The notes below the pieces were generated by a model. It made no database searches. It saw only the letters and a program-made list of their open reading frames with translations, and had not been told where the DNA came from. From Bradyrhizobium elkanii WSM2783 (GTDB lineage Bacteria; Pseudomonadota; Alphaproteobacteria; Rhizobiales; Xanthobacteraceae): 63,656 nucleotides of DNA. The position numbers were made by a program, and so were the translations under genes. Shown here piece by piece: positions 32,745 through 42,270 of this stretch. The stretch covers positions 29,582 to 93,237 of the forward strand of contig NZ_AXAP01000033.1 in the NCBI RefSeq assembly GCF_000472865.1, written 5' to 3'. Numbering within the stretch: the first letter of the stretch is position 1; every line of letters starts with the position of its first letter.

Positions 32745-33755
32745 GTGACATCGATGATGACGAGCACGCCGAGCGTTAACCCCGAAAGGGTAAACTCGCC
32801 ACATGGTGGTACAGATCGAGCTGCAATTGACTTTCGAGAGTTGGAGGAGATCAGATCGCCAGTCGATATCAAATACTGGCAGTCACTTGGCGGTGGGTTT
32901 TTTGATCCGACTGTCCAAATTGCGCCGGTCGATTTCGTGAAGCGTCTCGGTACTGGTCGTCCCGGTTGGTTCGTGGAGAGCATACATGCGCCGATTGCGA
33001 GGAAGATTGAGTGTCAGTTTCAAGGCCCAGTCAACCTCTTGGTGATGTATAACGAGGGAGCCCGGCGGAGCGGAGAAACGTCAATTGAAGGATTCGTCCC
33101 GTCCAAAATGCGGAATTTCGTAAATAAGCTCACCTTCGTCCCGGCCGGCTACGCCTATCGAGAGCAGCTTGAGACCGCTGGGTCGACACGCGTGACGTTT
33201 CTGTATTTGGATCCGACCGTCCTCCAACACGATGGGGAGGTTGAGTACGCGCCAAGAATACATTTCGAGGACTCCGTCGTTTGGGAAACGGCGGCCAAGT
33301 TGAAGGGCGCCATTGAGAATGGCCAAGCAAACCGGACGCCTTACTTGGCAGCGCTGTCCAACGTGCTTGCGCTCGAGTTGTCCCGCCCCGACTATAACGC
33401 CGTGCGCGACACGCCCCCGAATCGCGGAGGCCTCGCCAGTTGGCAAAAACGCGCTGTTCTCGGCTACATCGAAGAACACCTGAGTGAGCAAATCTGCCTC
33501 GTCACACTTGCGCGTCTCGTCCGCCTAAGCCAGCATCATTTCTGTCGGACATTCAAACAATCTTTCGGGGTTCCACCGCATCAATACCACGTGCATAGAC
33601 GCATTGAGCAAGCCAAATTGCTGTTGGCAGATCGAGCAATCTCAATCACGGAGATCGGGTTAACGCTGGGCTACTCGCAAACAAGTTCGTTCAGTGTGGC
33701 CTTCCGCAAGATGACGGGCTGGACACCGAGCAAATACCGCAGAGAATTCGAATGA
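32745..33755 (+). CDS. AraC-family transcriptional regulator (paralogue of 61675-62676)
   Basis: The 336-residue protein (GTG at 32745, or ATG at 32754/32757) has an unassigned N-terminal sensor domain of about 230 residues. A C-terminal double helix-turn-helix follows: SEQICLVTLARLVRLSQHHF then CRTFKQSFGVPPHQYHVHRR, and AISITEIGLTLGYSQTSSFS then VAFRKMTGWTPSKYRREF. The protein at 61675-62676 shares nearly the whole DNA-binding domain and much of the sensor domain. No obvious cognate operon adjoins it; decayed genes follow. Confidence 0.93.
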   Translation: MTSMMTSTPSVNPERVNSPHGGTDRAAIDFRELEEIRSPVDIKYWQSLGGGFFDPTVQIAPVDFVKRLGTGRPGWFVESIHAPIARKIECQFQGPVNLLVMYNEGARRSGETSIEGFVPSKMRNFVNKLTFVPAGYAYREQLETAGSTRVTFLYLDPTVLQHDGEVEYAPRIHFEDSVVWETAAKLKGAIENGQANRTPYLAALSNVLALELSRPDYNAVRDTPPNRGGLASWQKRAVLGYIEEHLSEQICLVTLARLVRLSQHHFCRTFKQSFGVPPHQYHVHRRIEQAKLLLADRAISITEIGLTLGYSQTSSFSVAFRKMTGWTPSKYRREFE

Positions 33756-33798
33756 GGCCTAAGATCGTAGGCGATAGTGTTGTTGAAGCCCGGAAGCT

Positions 33799-34038
33799 GT
33801 GATCGGCGCGACGAGTTGGTATAGCTGGCGATTCAAAATATCTTTCATACCAAGGCCGGCGCAAGATATTCTCACAGCCGACGGCAAACCTGTTGGCGAG
33901 GCGGGACGCTTGCTCGATCGTGCATTTTCTTGTTTTGCAGATAATCTTGCCTGGTGGACCGAGGCGGCAAAGCGCAGCGAGAGCGGAAAACGCCACACTA
34001 CTGAGAAACTTGAAGCTTTGTTGCGGCGAGACGCGTAG
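33799..34038 (+). pseudogene. Possible C-terminal fragment of an NADPH-dependent FMN reductase
   Basis: The segment ILTADGKPVGEAGRLLDRAF then NLAWWTEAAKRS resembles the end of NADPH:FMN reductase-type flavoproteins, where a helix with L-A-W-W-A-E-A-L closes the protein. The flavin-binding N-terminal part is absent. The match is weak and based on the tail only. Confidence 0.35.
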
Positions 34039-34133
34039 GAAACGCGGGTCGAACGTTGGCATGACTGATGGTCAAATCCTATCCGCCATTGCCCCAGTGA
34101 TCATGCTGCTTTTGCTAGGCATGGTGACGGCTG

Positions 34134-34740
34134 TTAGACTATCTTGCTGTAGGTTGTCCGCGAGAGCCTCAGGATCGTAAATACGTCGCGAGGGTCACTG
34201 CGTACGAGGATGACATCCGCCGACTCGATCGCCACGTCTGTTCCGGCACCAATCGCGATGCCGAGGTCGGAGTCGACCAGCGCCGGGGCGTCGTTGACGC
34301 CATCACTAACCATCGCGCCGGTCAGACCGCCCGCTTTGGTTTCGCGTATCCTTTGCACTTTCTGGTGCGGCAAAGTTTCCGGCATGGGCTAGTTGCTCAA
34401 TCCTCTCGCTTCGGACCGTAAGACCATGCTCTCGAACACAGCCGGGACTGACTAACGATCTTGGCACTGCGTCCGTCGATGATGCCGTGGGCGCCGCGTC
34501 CCGGCAGGCTCATGAAGGCCCGGAGGATTTCGGCTTGATGCCGCGCTCCTCGGCAACACTAACCATGGCCTGCGCGATCGGATGTTCCGATTGAGCTTCG
34601 ATTCCGGCGCAGGCGAGAATTTCCTCTTCGCGCAGGCCAGCCAATGCAACCACGTCCGTCACACCGAAACGGCCCTCAGTCAAGGTGCCCCTCTTATCGA
34701 GCAGTATGACGTCCAAGTGGTGCGCGCGCTCGAATGTGAA
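34134..34740 (-). pseudogene. Heavy-metal P-type ATPase relic
   Basis: Two fragments remain. The upstream one (34740 to about 34510) carries the phosphorylation region as HLDVILLDKRGTLTEGRFGV, with Arg instead of the first Thr of D-K-T-G-T, and EAQSEHPIAQAMVSVAEERG. The downstream one (34385-34134) carries HQKVQRIRETKAGGLTGAMV, then SDGVNDAPALVDSDLGIAIG and ESADVILVRSDPRDV. The part between and the membrane domains are deleted or scrambled. It is a copper/zinc-type P1B pump by its H-P motif. Confidence 0.85.
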
Positions 34741-35044
34741 TAAGCGTTCAACATTGCCCCCTCTACCTTCAGGTAGATCAATAATTTAGCGTGTGAATCG
34801 GCGTCGGGATCCCACGCCGATTTACAACCGGGCAATCGGCAAGTGTCCGCAATTGGCTCGGATCCATGCGGATCTCGATTAGGTTCTCTCGCAATCCCGC
34901 AAAACAGACAAAATCGCATCAAGCGATGTGGCGCGGTCCTGCGTCAACTGGATTAGCTTCAGGTTTCAAAAGTGGCATGCGAACCCGAGATCTTAGGTGG
35001 ACGCAAAAATCAAGTCATCCGACCGGATTGAAGGAGAGATAAGT

Positions 35045-36427
35045 ATGTCGAACGATGAGAGAGACATGCCTCCGGAAAAGGCGGAGCTCGTAAATCGTCG
35101 AGCGTTTCTAGAGATGGCAGCGGGCACGGTAGCTGGGGCTGCCGTTGCCGGCGCCATCCCCGAGATCGCTGCCGCACAGAATAGTAGATCGGATCGTGGT
35201 AGCGGACCGCTCTACATGCAGACCAACGAAATCCAAAATGCCATCATCCACTATCGTCGCGATGCAAGGGGCGTGTTGACCGAGGTGGAACGCGTCCCCA
35301 CCGGCGGCGCCGGTTCCGGGACTTTTAAGCCGATCAGCGGCCAGGAGAGCGCGCCGAACGCCTTTGAGGGCGCAGGTAGCGTCATCCTCTCGCCGGATCG
35401 GCAGCTTCTGTTCACGACCAATGGCGGCGACAACTCGGTCTCAAGTTTTCGCGTCAGCAAAGATGGCCGGCTCACACGGCGCGACGTCAAGCCGACAGGG
35501 AATCCCGTCAAGGGAAAGAGCGGCACCGCCAAATCCCTGGCCTATGCCCCCTCGAGGGGCATTCTTTTCGTGGTGCACTCATTCGGCCCGGACCATGTGC
35601 GGCTGATGTCGGTCGACGCCGAAGGCACGCTCAGCACGCGCCCGGAGCGATACACGGTCAATACGCAAGAGAAGACCGACCGGGTGCCGACTATGGGCGT
35701 GCTCTCACCCACCGGGAGATTCCTCCTTGTCGGCACCACGTTTGATCAGCCAATCGCTCACACAGGCTTGTATCCAGACGGCTCACCTATTCTGTGGGTC
35801 CAGCAGCCAGACGGCAAATACAGGGTGATCGCTTCGAATGCGCCGGATCCCGACGGCCTCGTCGTATTCCCCGTGCGAGATGACGGCACACTTGGGGGAG
35901 CCAAGTTCCAGGACGCGAAGGCAGGCTCTCCGTTCTCCATCGCCTTCCTGCACGCCCGGCCGGACACCTTCGTCATCGGATACGCCGTCGGCAATGGATG
36001 CGCGATGGCGACTATCGATGGAGATGGCAAGATCAACGTCGACCCGCTCGTGAAGATCGACACGGGCCCGGGCCTGCCGTCTGAGCTGTGCTGGCTATCG
36101 ATCTCCCCGGATGACCGAACGGTGTACGCTACGAACTTCGGCTACAGTTACATCACCAGCTACCACATCGACGGCAGCAGCCTGAAAATCGCGAAGGATC
36201 CGGCATGCCCGAAGGTTCCGGGCGACGGCGCGGCCAGAGGTCTCAATACCACCGTCACCAGCGGACCGAGCGATTGCTGGATTACGGCGGATGGAGCCTA
36301 TCTCTACCAGATCTACGGAAATGCCTCGACACTGGTGGGCTACGCCACGCGGCCGGACGGGTCGCTCCACGAGATCACCCGGGTGAAAATTCCTTACAAC
36401 AGCCCGCAGGGCTTGGCGGGATTTTGA
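35045..36427 (+). CDS. Tat-exported beta-propeller (lactonase-like) protein
   Basis: The start at 35045 follows GGAGAG and opens with a twin-arginine signal (NRRAFLEMAAGTVAGAAVAG, about residues 18-45). The mature part of about 415 residues is a seven-bladed-propeller-like protein of the 6-phosphogluconolactonase/YncE type, with repeats such as GSVILSPDRQLLFTTNGGDN, LSPTGRFLLVGTTFD and LSISPDDRTVYATNFGYSYI. A paralogue without the signal is at 50457-51731. The DUF427 gene follows by about 100 bases. A sugar-lactonase role is only one option; many such propellers have unknown roles. Confidence 0.9.
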   Translation: MSNDERDMPPEKAELVNRRAFLEMAAGTVAGAAVAGAIPEIAAAQNSRSDRGSGPLYMQTNEIQNAIIHYRRDARGVLTEVERVPTGGAGSGTFKPISGQESAPNAFEGAGSVILSPDRQLLFTTNGGDNSVSSFRVSKDGRLTRRDVKPTGNPVKGKSGTAKSLAYAPSRGILFVVHSFGPDHVRLMSVDAEGTLSTRPERYTVNTQEKTDRVPTMGVLSPTGRFLLVGTTFDQPIAHTGLYPDGSPILWVQQPDGKYRVIASNAPDPDGLVVFPVRDDGTLGGAKFQDAKAGSPFSIAFLHARPDTFVIGYAVGNGCAMATIDGDGKINVDPLVKIDTGPGLPSELCWLSISPDDRTVYATNFGYSYITSYHIDGSSLKIAKDPACPKVPGDGAARGLNTTVTSGPSDCWITADGAYLYQIYGNASTLVGYATRPDGSLHEITRVKIPYNSPQGLAGF

Positions 36428-36524
36428 GTTCGCCCGGCTAACTGCGCGATCCCGGCGCGCAGCATGCCCCATTGCACGCGGCACGCCGGCACCTAATCTA
36501 TGGTCTAAAGGAAGGAGATTCGAG

Positions 36525-37310
36525 ATGACTGAGACACTCGCACGATCGGTCGTTCCAGCCGCCGAGGAGCGGGCCCGGCTGAAGGAGGGAGTACACATCG
36601 AACGCAGCTCTCGCCGGGTACGGACGTACTTTGGTGGCAAGCTGGTCGCCGACAGCGAGCACGTTCTCCTCGTCTATGAAACGAAACGGCCGCCGGCCTA
36701 CTGGTTTCCGATTGCGGATGTCCGGATGGAGTATCTGGAGCAGACACAGCAGGCGGAGGACACCATTCGCTGGCGCGTGGTGGTAAAGGATCGCATCGCT
36801 CACAACGCGGGCCGCGCTTACATCGAACCGACTGGTTATCGAGCCGCACTGGAGGGCCACCTCACCTTTTACTGGGATGAGATGGACGCGTGGTTCGAGG
36901 AGGATGAGCAGGTCTTGGTTCATCCTCGAGATCCGTACACAAGAGTCGACACGGTCCACAGCTCGAGGCACGTGCGCGTGGAGATTGAAGGCGTGACACT
37001 GGGTGAAACTCGCCGGCCCATCCTCCTCTTCGAGACTGGGCTGCCGACCCGTTATTACGTCCCGAAGCTGGACGTGCGCATGGATCTGCTCGAGCCCACC
37101 GAGTCTATTACGCGATGCCCCTATAAGGGTGTGGCGCGCTACTGGTCAGCTCGGGTTGGCGACAAGCTCGTCAAGGACATCGTGTGGAGTTATCCGGCGC
37201 CAATTCCCGAGTGCCCGAAGATCGAAAACCTGCTCAGCTTCTACAACGAACACGTCGATCTGTACGTCGATGGGGTGCTGCAAGATCGACCGATCACGCC
37301 GTTCTCGTAA
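36525..37310 (+). CDS. Two-domain DUF427 protein
   Basis: The 261-residue protein has two copies of the DUF427 fold. The first copy shows RRVRTYFGGKLVADSEHVLL, then RPPAYWFPIADVRMEYL. The second shows RHVRVEIEGVTLGETRRPIL then RYYVPKLDVRMDLLEPTESI. A strong ribosome site (AAGGAAGGAG) lies before the ATG. It is the second gene of a pair with the exported propeller at 35045 and has no signal peptide. DUF427 proteins are common in rhizobia and actinobacteria; their function is not established. Confidence 0.92.
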   Translation: MTETLARSVVPAAEERARLKEGVHIERSSRRVRTYFGGKLVADSEHVLLVYETKRPPAYWFPIADVRMEYLEQTQQAEDTIRWRVVVKDRIAHNAGRAYIEPTGYRAALEGHLTFYWDEMDAWFEEDEQVLVHPRDPYTRVDTVHSSRHVRVEIEGVTLGETRRPILLFETGLPTRYYVPKLDVRMDLLEPTESITRCPYKGVARYWSARVGDKLVKDIVWSYPAPIPECPKIENLLSFYNEHVDLYVDGVLQDRPITPFS

Positions 37311-37651
37311 CGTCGAGATCAGAGTCCTGGGTGTCGCCGGGTCTGCCGGCTCCTGGAGGACCGTGGACTTCGTCCGCGTCGAGACGCCATGCGGACAATC
37401 TTGATCGCATGGCACAAAGCCAGGAAGAGGGGCTTGTCCAGGTCCGAGAACGTGGCGTGGCATGATGTGCGCAGTTGCGCCGTGCCGCGATGCCAGGTTG
37501 GAAGCCCTGGCCTTCTATCACTCACTGTCGCCTAGCGTTTGGTTTGCCGCTCGCTCGAGCCGCATACCGAACTACACTGTCGCGTAAAGTGATCGCGCCG
37601 GCTGCAAATGCGGCACCACTCTTGGCAATGCTTGACCAGGCCGGTGCGTAG
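37311..37651. other. Region without a recognisable gene
   Basis: No supported gene or repeat is seen in this stretch between the DUF427 gene and the CGNR relic; frames are short and Arg-rich. Confidence 0.5.
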
Positions 37652-38273
37652 GTGGACCCTCGCCTCATGCCTGGAGGGCATGAATTCTCGCAGTGTCACG
37701 TCACTCTCGCGCCCCGGGCGGTTGCCAGCAGAGGGACCCGCGATCTTCTCGCGTGGATCAAGCAAGCTGGATTGGTACCCGACGACGCGTGGAACGGTTT
37801 CCGGAAGAGCGCTGTTCCCGGTGAACTTGATGCGATTGCAGCGCAAGCGCGCGCCCTGAGAGATTGGTTTCAAATTTTTTGTCTACAAACACACGCTCGA
37901 GCCCCGATCGCTCGGTCAACTCGAAGCACTCAACCAACTTCTGGCGCGCGAAGCAGAGTTCGGTCAGATCGTGGTTCAGGATCAGCGCAGAGCGAGGAAA
38001 ACAGGGGTTTCCAGCCTGGCGTGGCGTCCTCAGCGTCGCTGGCATTCACCCGAGTCGCTGCTCCTTCCCTTGGCGCGATCACTGGCCTACCTCGTCTGCA
38101 CGGAAGACTTCACCTACGTGAAAGCCTGCGAAGGGCCGCCCTGCACGCTTCTGTTCGTCGATCGAACCCGAGGCCATGTGCGAAGATGGTGCAGCATAAC
38201 GATTTGCGGAAATCGAGCAAAGCAGTCCGCGCACCGATGGCGTGCTCAGCGAGCACGAAGACGCTCAAACTAG
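37652..38273 (+). pseudogene. CGNR zinc-finger (ABATE-domain) regulator, frameshifted
   Basis: The first frame gives TRDLLAWIKQAGLVPDDAWN then FRKSAVPGELDAIAAQARAL, the stress-linked ABATE domain. Near 37870 the reading shifts by one to VYKHTLEPRSLGQLEALNQL, DQRRARKTGVSSLAWRP and the zinc finger CEGPPCTLLFVDRTRGHVRR followed by WCSITICGNRAKQSAHR. The four Cys of the finger are intact. A single indel within TTTCAAATTTTTT is the likely cause. These proteins are thought to be transcription factors. Confidence 0.8.
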
Positions 38274-38628
38274 ACAAATCGTCAGCTGCGCGTAAGGTGT
38301 TGATTACGTCATCGATAGCCTCCTGGCATTGCACTGTTCCTTTGTTCGTGCCTGGCGGCCGTTCCTTCGTTCTCTAATCGCGGCCCGTCATGCGAGTCCT
38401 TTCTTTTCCATTCTCAGCACTCGCAAGAATGCTGGTTCTTTCCGTCGAAGCCGTGGCGAGCCAACGTTCGCTTGGTACGGTGAAGTCAAGCCCAAAGCGG
38501 CCGAAGGCGGGGGCGCAAAGCGCTAGGCTTGAGCTCGCGCACCAAGCGAACACAATGTTCGGCCAGTTTCAACTCTACACCACACGCTAGCCGACGTTAG
38601 CGTCAGTCGCTGCCCTCGGCAGCGCTAC
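38274..38628. other. Region without a recognisable gene
   Basis: Nothing beyond short random frames is visible between the CGNR relic and the IS110 relic. Confidence 0.5.
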
Positions 38629-39647
38629 TTAAGCAACCAAGGCGTGGGCGTTCCACCGGAACGGCGTTCCATCACGCCACATGTGATGCAAGATGACCGC
38701 CAGCTTTCGTGCCACGGCGACGATCGCCCGTTTGCTTCCCGATCGTTCGATCAATGCTCGTCCCCATTTGCTGGAGTGCCGAAGGCCGGGAGCAGCGGCG
38801 CAACAAAACACAGGCAGCCTCATACAACAACGTTCGCATGGCCGGATCTCCGGCGCGGGAGATGCTCCAGCACTGTTGGTCTCACCGGATTGGAATTGTC
38901 GCGGTGTCACCCTAGATATGCCGGTCCGCGAGCGCCCAAATCGGTGCGGGTCTTCGACGGCCTGATGTACGAAAGTGCAGCAATGCTTTCCGTCTGGCTC
39001 TTTCACCAGCTGAAAAAGCGTCGACTGCCTATTAATTGCATCGATGCCCGCCACGCTAAGTCAGCGTTGTCGCTCCAGATTAACAAAACCGACGCCAACG
39101 ACGCGCATGGGATCGCCAAGTGGTTCGCGTCGGCTGGTATCGGCAAGTGCTGGTCAAGAGCATGGACACCTATGCGATGCGCGCAATGATCTCCGCCCGA
39201 GGCCAGCTCGGCCCTTTAAGATCAAGAACACCGTCCGCGGACTGTTGAAAAACTTCGGCGTAATTCTCAAAATCGGCAGCCAGCGGCGATACATCCGGAC
39301 GGTTCGGACGGCGATCGAGGACATTCATGTACTGCTGACGATTGTCGAACCAATGCTGATTGCTACCCTGCAGGAGCAAATTGCTGTCTTCGACAGCCCT
39401 CTGTGCTGCCGAGCGTCGGCCGATCCGATCGCCAAGCGCCTCATGACTGCACCTGGCGTGGGCAGCATACCGGTCTCAAGGCCCACGCGCACGGCATTTG
39501 GCCATGCTTACAGATAGGCTGCTCAATGTCGTCGGGTGTCGACGCACAACATCCTCGCCAAAGCGTTCGACCGGCTTCATCGACAACGCAAGCGTTGGTC
39601 TCTTCAAGCGACACCTCCAGGCCAACATACTGGGCATTCGGCTGCAT
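38629..39647 (-). pseudogene. IS110-family transposase relic with an internal inversion
   Basis: The N-terminus is on the minus strand (39647 to about 39470): MQPNAQYVGLEVSLEETNAC then RVGLETGMLP. The C-terminus is also on the minus strand (about 38985 to 38629): TFVHQAVEDPHRF, RQFQSGETN, ISRAGDPAMRTLLYEAA and SKWGRALIERSGSKRAIVAV. The middle of the same protein is on the plus strand (about 38985-39470): SVWLFHQLKKRRLPINCIDA, LQINKTDANDAHGIAKW, KNTVRGLLKNFGVILKIG and RLMTAPGVG. The total, about 1020 bases, equals a full IS110 transposase gene. So one gene has had its middle ~490 bases flipped, and has then gained frameshifts. Confidence 0.8.
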
Positions 39648-39840
39648 TGTACTGCTCCTCGGATAGGGAATCAGTGCGCAGAGGCTAGCAATGAGCGTGC
39701 TCCGCGATTACCCCATGTCCGGACCAATGGTTGCAAGGCCGACGCGCGCAGGGACCGTCAAGGTTGGCCGTCGCGCGTGCCTTGCCTCTCGCGCCGCGTT
39801 GCCAGGCCGCGCCTTGACGTGCCCGAGCACGGCGCGAGGA

Positions 39841-41080
39841 TTAAGCGCCTCGGTACGCGGCTTCATTGGTGCTGACGCACGCGAAGCCGCGCCGCTTGTG
39901 AAGCACCGCCCAGGCGATGCGGGCGAGCTTGTTGGCGAGCGCGATCGCCAGCACGTTGTGGCGTAGGTGCTTCCTTGTGGCCTCGATCCGCGACTTGAGC
40001 CCGTAGCGATTCCAATGCTTTGGCCCGACCTTGACCAACACGACCCAGGCGGCCTGAACGAACAGACTGCGCAAATAGAGATTGCCGCGCTTCGATATGC
40101 TGCCGAAGACTGTGCGGTCGCCGGTCGATAGCTGTTTCGGCACGAGCTCGAGCCGGGCGCCGAAGTCGCGGCCTTTCGAGAACGCATCGCCGGTGCCGAT
40201 CGCGGTCACCATCGCGCTCGACATGAGCGGATCGAAGCCCGGGACCGTCATCAGTTGCTCACAGCCTTGGTTTCTTGACGAGCCAACGCTTCGATGTCGC
40301 TGGAGAGCCGCTCAATTCGCGCGTCCAGGCGGCGCCAGGCCGCCGACAGATCCTCGAGATTGCGCAACAGGCGGGGCGAGAGCGCATCGGTTCGCGTGGC
40401 CAGGATGCCCGGCAACTCGGCCCGCAGGAAGCGCAGCCCTTGAAGGCGCGGATCTGGTTGATGTCCGCGCGCTGACCGACAACCGCACGCGCACCCGGTG
40501 CAGCGCCTGCCTGTTCTCCAAACGCTCGACGCGCTCGCTTTCCTGGCGTATCCCCTCAAGTAGCTCTTCGAATGCGATGCGCTGCCCAGCCGCAGCATCC
40601 ATGAGGAGATCTGCTGGCGCTTGCCCTGGACGTCCTTCTTCACTGCCTGACGGGCGCGAGAGAGATCGCGCATGGCCCATGCCGCTCGTCTGGCACCCAC
40701 CCCGCGCGCAACAGCTTGGCGAGGCTCACCGCATCGCGCCGGTTCGTCTTCACTCGGTCGCCGGCCTTCTTCAAAACGCGCCAGGGTGCCACTACCAGGC
40801 ACTCGTGGCCCAGGCTCTTGAGCAGTCTGTAGCGACCATATCCTGTCGGCCCCGCTTCATAGCAAAACGTCAGATGACGGTACTTCGCTGCAAGCTTGGC
40901 CACGAGCTTTCGGATCGCTGCCTCCGTGGCAGGAAACTCTCCGAGATACCGCACCTCGCCGCCACGGCCGCCATCGGCAATTGCGATTGCATTACGCGAT
41001 TTTGACGTATCGATTCCGACAAAGGCTTCGGTATGATGGCCCACGACTCGCCCTCCTTGTTTGAGGCTCTGCCGGCCCAT
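39841..41080 (-). pseudogene. IS110-family transposase, frameshifted and apparently chimeric
   Basis: The N-terminal part (41080 to about 40500) reads HTEAFVGIDTSKSRNAIAIA, LTFCYEAGPTGYGRYRLLKS, TNRRDAVSLAKLLRAG and RIAFEELLEGIRQESERVER, with the DEDD-type Asp and Glu of IS110 enzymes. The C-terminal part (about 40500 to 39841) reads LQGLRFLRAELPGILATRTD, LMTVPGFDPLMSSAMVTAIG, GDAFSKGRDFGARLELVPKQ and ALANKLARIAWAVL, which fits a different IS110/IS1111 subgroup. At least two frame changes occur. Fusion of two relics is the best reading, but one diverged element is possible. Confidence 0.75.
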
Positions 41081-41233
41081 CCGGGTAACCCTCGTCGCAA
41101 TCGAGGGTGAGTCGCCTCATTTGTGGAAGGGAGATGCAGTCTAGCGGACTTACAACGCCATCAAGTATCATTCCGGCTTGTGGAACACTTAGAGCCGCGG
41201 GGGCGGGCATCGCGCTGCACCATATGGACTCCA

Positions 41234-42031
41234 TCAACAGCAATCCGTGCAAATGTCGAGGCTCACTCGGTATGCTGGAACATTCCCGCCACACCTTCGG
41301 CGCAAGCCTACACTCTCACAAGTCCGAAACAACACCGCCGCCAGTTCGTTCGGCATCGACAGGAACGGGGAATGACTCGAAGGCAGGCTGCGCACGTCGG
41401 CCGGCGGGGATTTCGCGATCATGTCGCGCTGCATCTCGATGGCTAGCGCGTGATCTTCGGTGCATTCAACATAGACCCGCGAAATCCGGCCGAACCGGTC
41501 AGCTGTCAGATGAATCGGATTCTCGAACGCCGAAAGAGCCTGCGGGCGCGGGCGTGCGCATGCACTGGCAACATCGGCGTCCGTGCATTCGTGATAGAAC
41601 AGTTCGCGCGCCTTTTCGGACATCAAAGTACCGACGGTCTGGTCCGCGTCGAATGTCATGCTCTTCGGCACGATCATCTTCGGATTGCGGCGTTCGATTG
41701 ACAGAAGGGATTCTCCATCGCGCGGCAAGAATGTACAGACGTAAACCAGCATCTTGATCAGCTCGGGCGCTTTATCGCCGGCGGCTGAGATCACCATGCC
41801 GGCCATGGAATGGCCGATCAGAACCACTGGCCCTGGCAGCTCTGTCAAGGCAGCGACAACCGTGTTGACCATCGCCGCGAGAGTCACGTTCTTCAGCGGT
41901 GTTTGATCTTGACCCTGGCCGGACAGATCGATCGCGCGACCCTGGTGACCATACTTTTCGAGAGCGCCAATAGTTTTGTCCCAGAACCAAGCGCCGTAAA
42001 ACGTGCCGGAAATTAGCAGAAACTGCGACAT
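41234..42031 (-). CDS. Alpha/beta hydrolase (esterase/hydroxynitrile-lyase-like)
   Basis: The 265-residue protein has the nucleophile elbow VVLIGHSMAGMVISAAG (Ser near residue 76), an acid region in VYVECTEDHALAIEMQRDM and the catalytic His in LPSSHSPFLSMPNELAAVL. This arrangement is that of the methylesterase/hydroxynitrile-lyase-like group. The family normally ends a few residues after ELAAVL; the last ~32 residues here (RTCESVGLRRRCGGNV onward) look like read-through into foreign DNA, so the 3' end was replaced by a rearrangement. The catalytic triad is complete, so it may still be active. Confidence 0.85.
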   Translation of the reverse strand: MSQFLLISGTFYGAWFWDKTIGALEKYGHQGRAIDLSGQGQDQTPLKNVTLAAMVNTVVAALTELPGPVVLIGHSMAGMVISAAGDKAPELIKMLVYVCTFLPRDGESLLSIERRNPKMIVPKSMTFDADQTVGTLMSEKARELFYHECTDADVASACARPRPQALSAFENPIHLTADRFGRISRVYVECTEDHALAIEMQRDMIAKSPPADVRSLPSSHSPFLSMPNELAAVLFRTCESVGLRRRCGGNVPAYRVSLDICTDCC

Positions 42032-42270
42032 CTCACGTGCATCCGTGTCTTCTCGAAGAGGCGGGGGCGGCCCGCAACACCTCTTTCATCAGCATGATGT
42101 TCAGGGTTGAGATGCCGCGCTCCGCTGCGATTGCCCCGCCTTAGGCGTTATTGCGGCAATGAGGTCCGCTTCTGGCAGATTTTGTTGCAGGAAGTCGGCT
42201 GAGATAGGCGGCGAACCGTGATTCCGTTGTGTTGCGCGAATCTCGGCGAGCATGATGGGCCGTCTGAAGA

